A DNA stretch of 14,644 bases from Balneolaceae bacterium UBA3186 (GTDB lineage Bacteria > Bacteroidota > Rhodothermia > Balneolales > Balneolaceae): assembly GCA_002364085.1 (NCBI GenBank), contig DEXK01000007.1, positions 1 through 14,644 on the forward strand. The letters run 5' to 3'. Shown here piece by piece: positions 14,636 to 14,644 of this stretch. A program made the translations under genes and the position numbers. Position 1 is the stretch's first letter. The number at the start of each line of letters is the position of its first letter. The notes under the pieces were generated by a model. It did not search any database. It was given only the letters and a program-made list of their open reading frames with translations, and had not been told where the DNA came from.

Positions 14636-14644
14636 TGATCAAGT
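14580..14644. repeat. Perfect 23-bp inverted repeat (fold-back) at the window end
   Basis: The last 23 bases (14622-14644) are the exact reverse complement of 14580-14602, separated by 19 bases. One arm lies in the DUF971 coding region (residues around EVSNNDQV), and the other replaces what should be the start of that gene. The second arm ends at the last base of the window. This is typical of a fold-back chimera at a contig end, not a biological hairpin. Confidence 0.85.

Noticed and set aside
14580..14644. Rho-independent terminator or recombination site at the right end
   Set aside because: The arms are perfect over 23 bp, there is no T-tract, and one arm lies inside conserved coding sequence while the other ends exactly at the window edge; a fold-back artefact explains this better.
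1..14644. CRISPR arrays, tRNA or rRNA genes, phage or anti-phage defence genes
   Set aside because: No regularly spaced repeats, no tRNA- or rRNA-like sequence and no defence-type domains were found in any gene here.

Overview
The window is an AT-rich bacterial fragment that looks like a contig from the Bacteroidota/Balneolota side of the tree (Balneolaceae-like is my best guess). Supporting signs are the DUF2723 giant membrane protein, a cysteine-rich CWC mini-protein, a YbeY with Asp in place of the third metal-ligand His, weak or absent Shine-Dalgarno sequences, a promoter of the TTTx-N19-TAnnTTTG type, and the GTCATTTCGACCGgAGGGA class of dispersed palindromic repeat. This assignment rests on pattern recognition, not on a search.

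Layout. Bases 1-269 carry the tail of an unknown gene and a small CWC protein (+). Bases 270-1259 hold two ~150-bp copies (~92% identical over the 98-bp core) of a palindromic repeat in direct orientation, on either side of a small unknown membrane protein (-). A sodium:amino-acid (NSS) transporter follows (-, 1260-2750), with a possible tiny membrane-protein reading frame in its leader. A divergent 996-residue DUF2723/TMEM260-type glycosyltransferase-like protein occupies 2928-5918 (+) and is followed by an 11-bp-stem hairpin. A tight same-strand cluster then runs from 5977 to 12907: unknown 148-aa protein, ybeY, DUF445 membrane protein, lipoprotein subtilase (S8), PYROXD2/CrtI-like FAD oxidoreductase, and a fused two-domain iron(III) ABC permease. 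Gaps in the cluster are 0-41 bases, so one operon is likely. Converging on it is the iron(III)-binding lipoprotein (-, 13113-14129) with its own promoter and a palindromic operator that looks iron-responsive. A DUF971 protein (-) runs to the right edge.

How the genes fit together. The permease and the binding lipoprotein are two parts of one Fe(III) importer, but they are convergent, and no ATPase gene is present here. The rest of the + cluster is housekeeping (YbeY, rRNA maturation) plus envelope proteins (DUF445, secreted lipoprotein protease, FAD enzyme) with no obvious common pathway.

I did not find a clearly new multi-gene system. The points most worth a second look are the operator/promoter arrangement of the iron-binding gene, the frame-disrupted small ORF before the NSS transporter, the terminator-bearing repeat pair, and a perfect 23-bp fold-back at the extreme right end, which is probably an assembly artefact that corrupts the DUF971 start.
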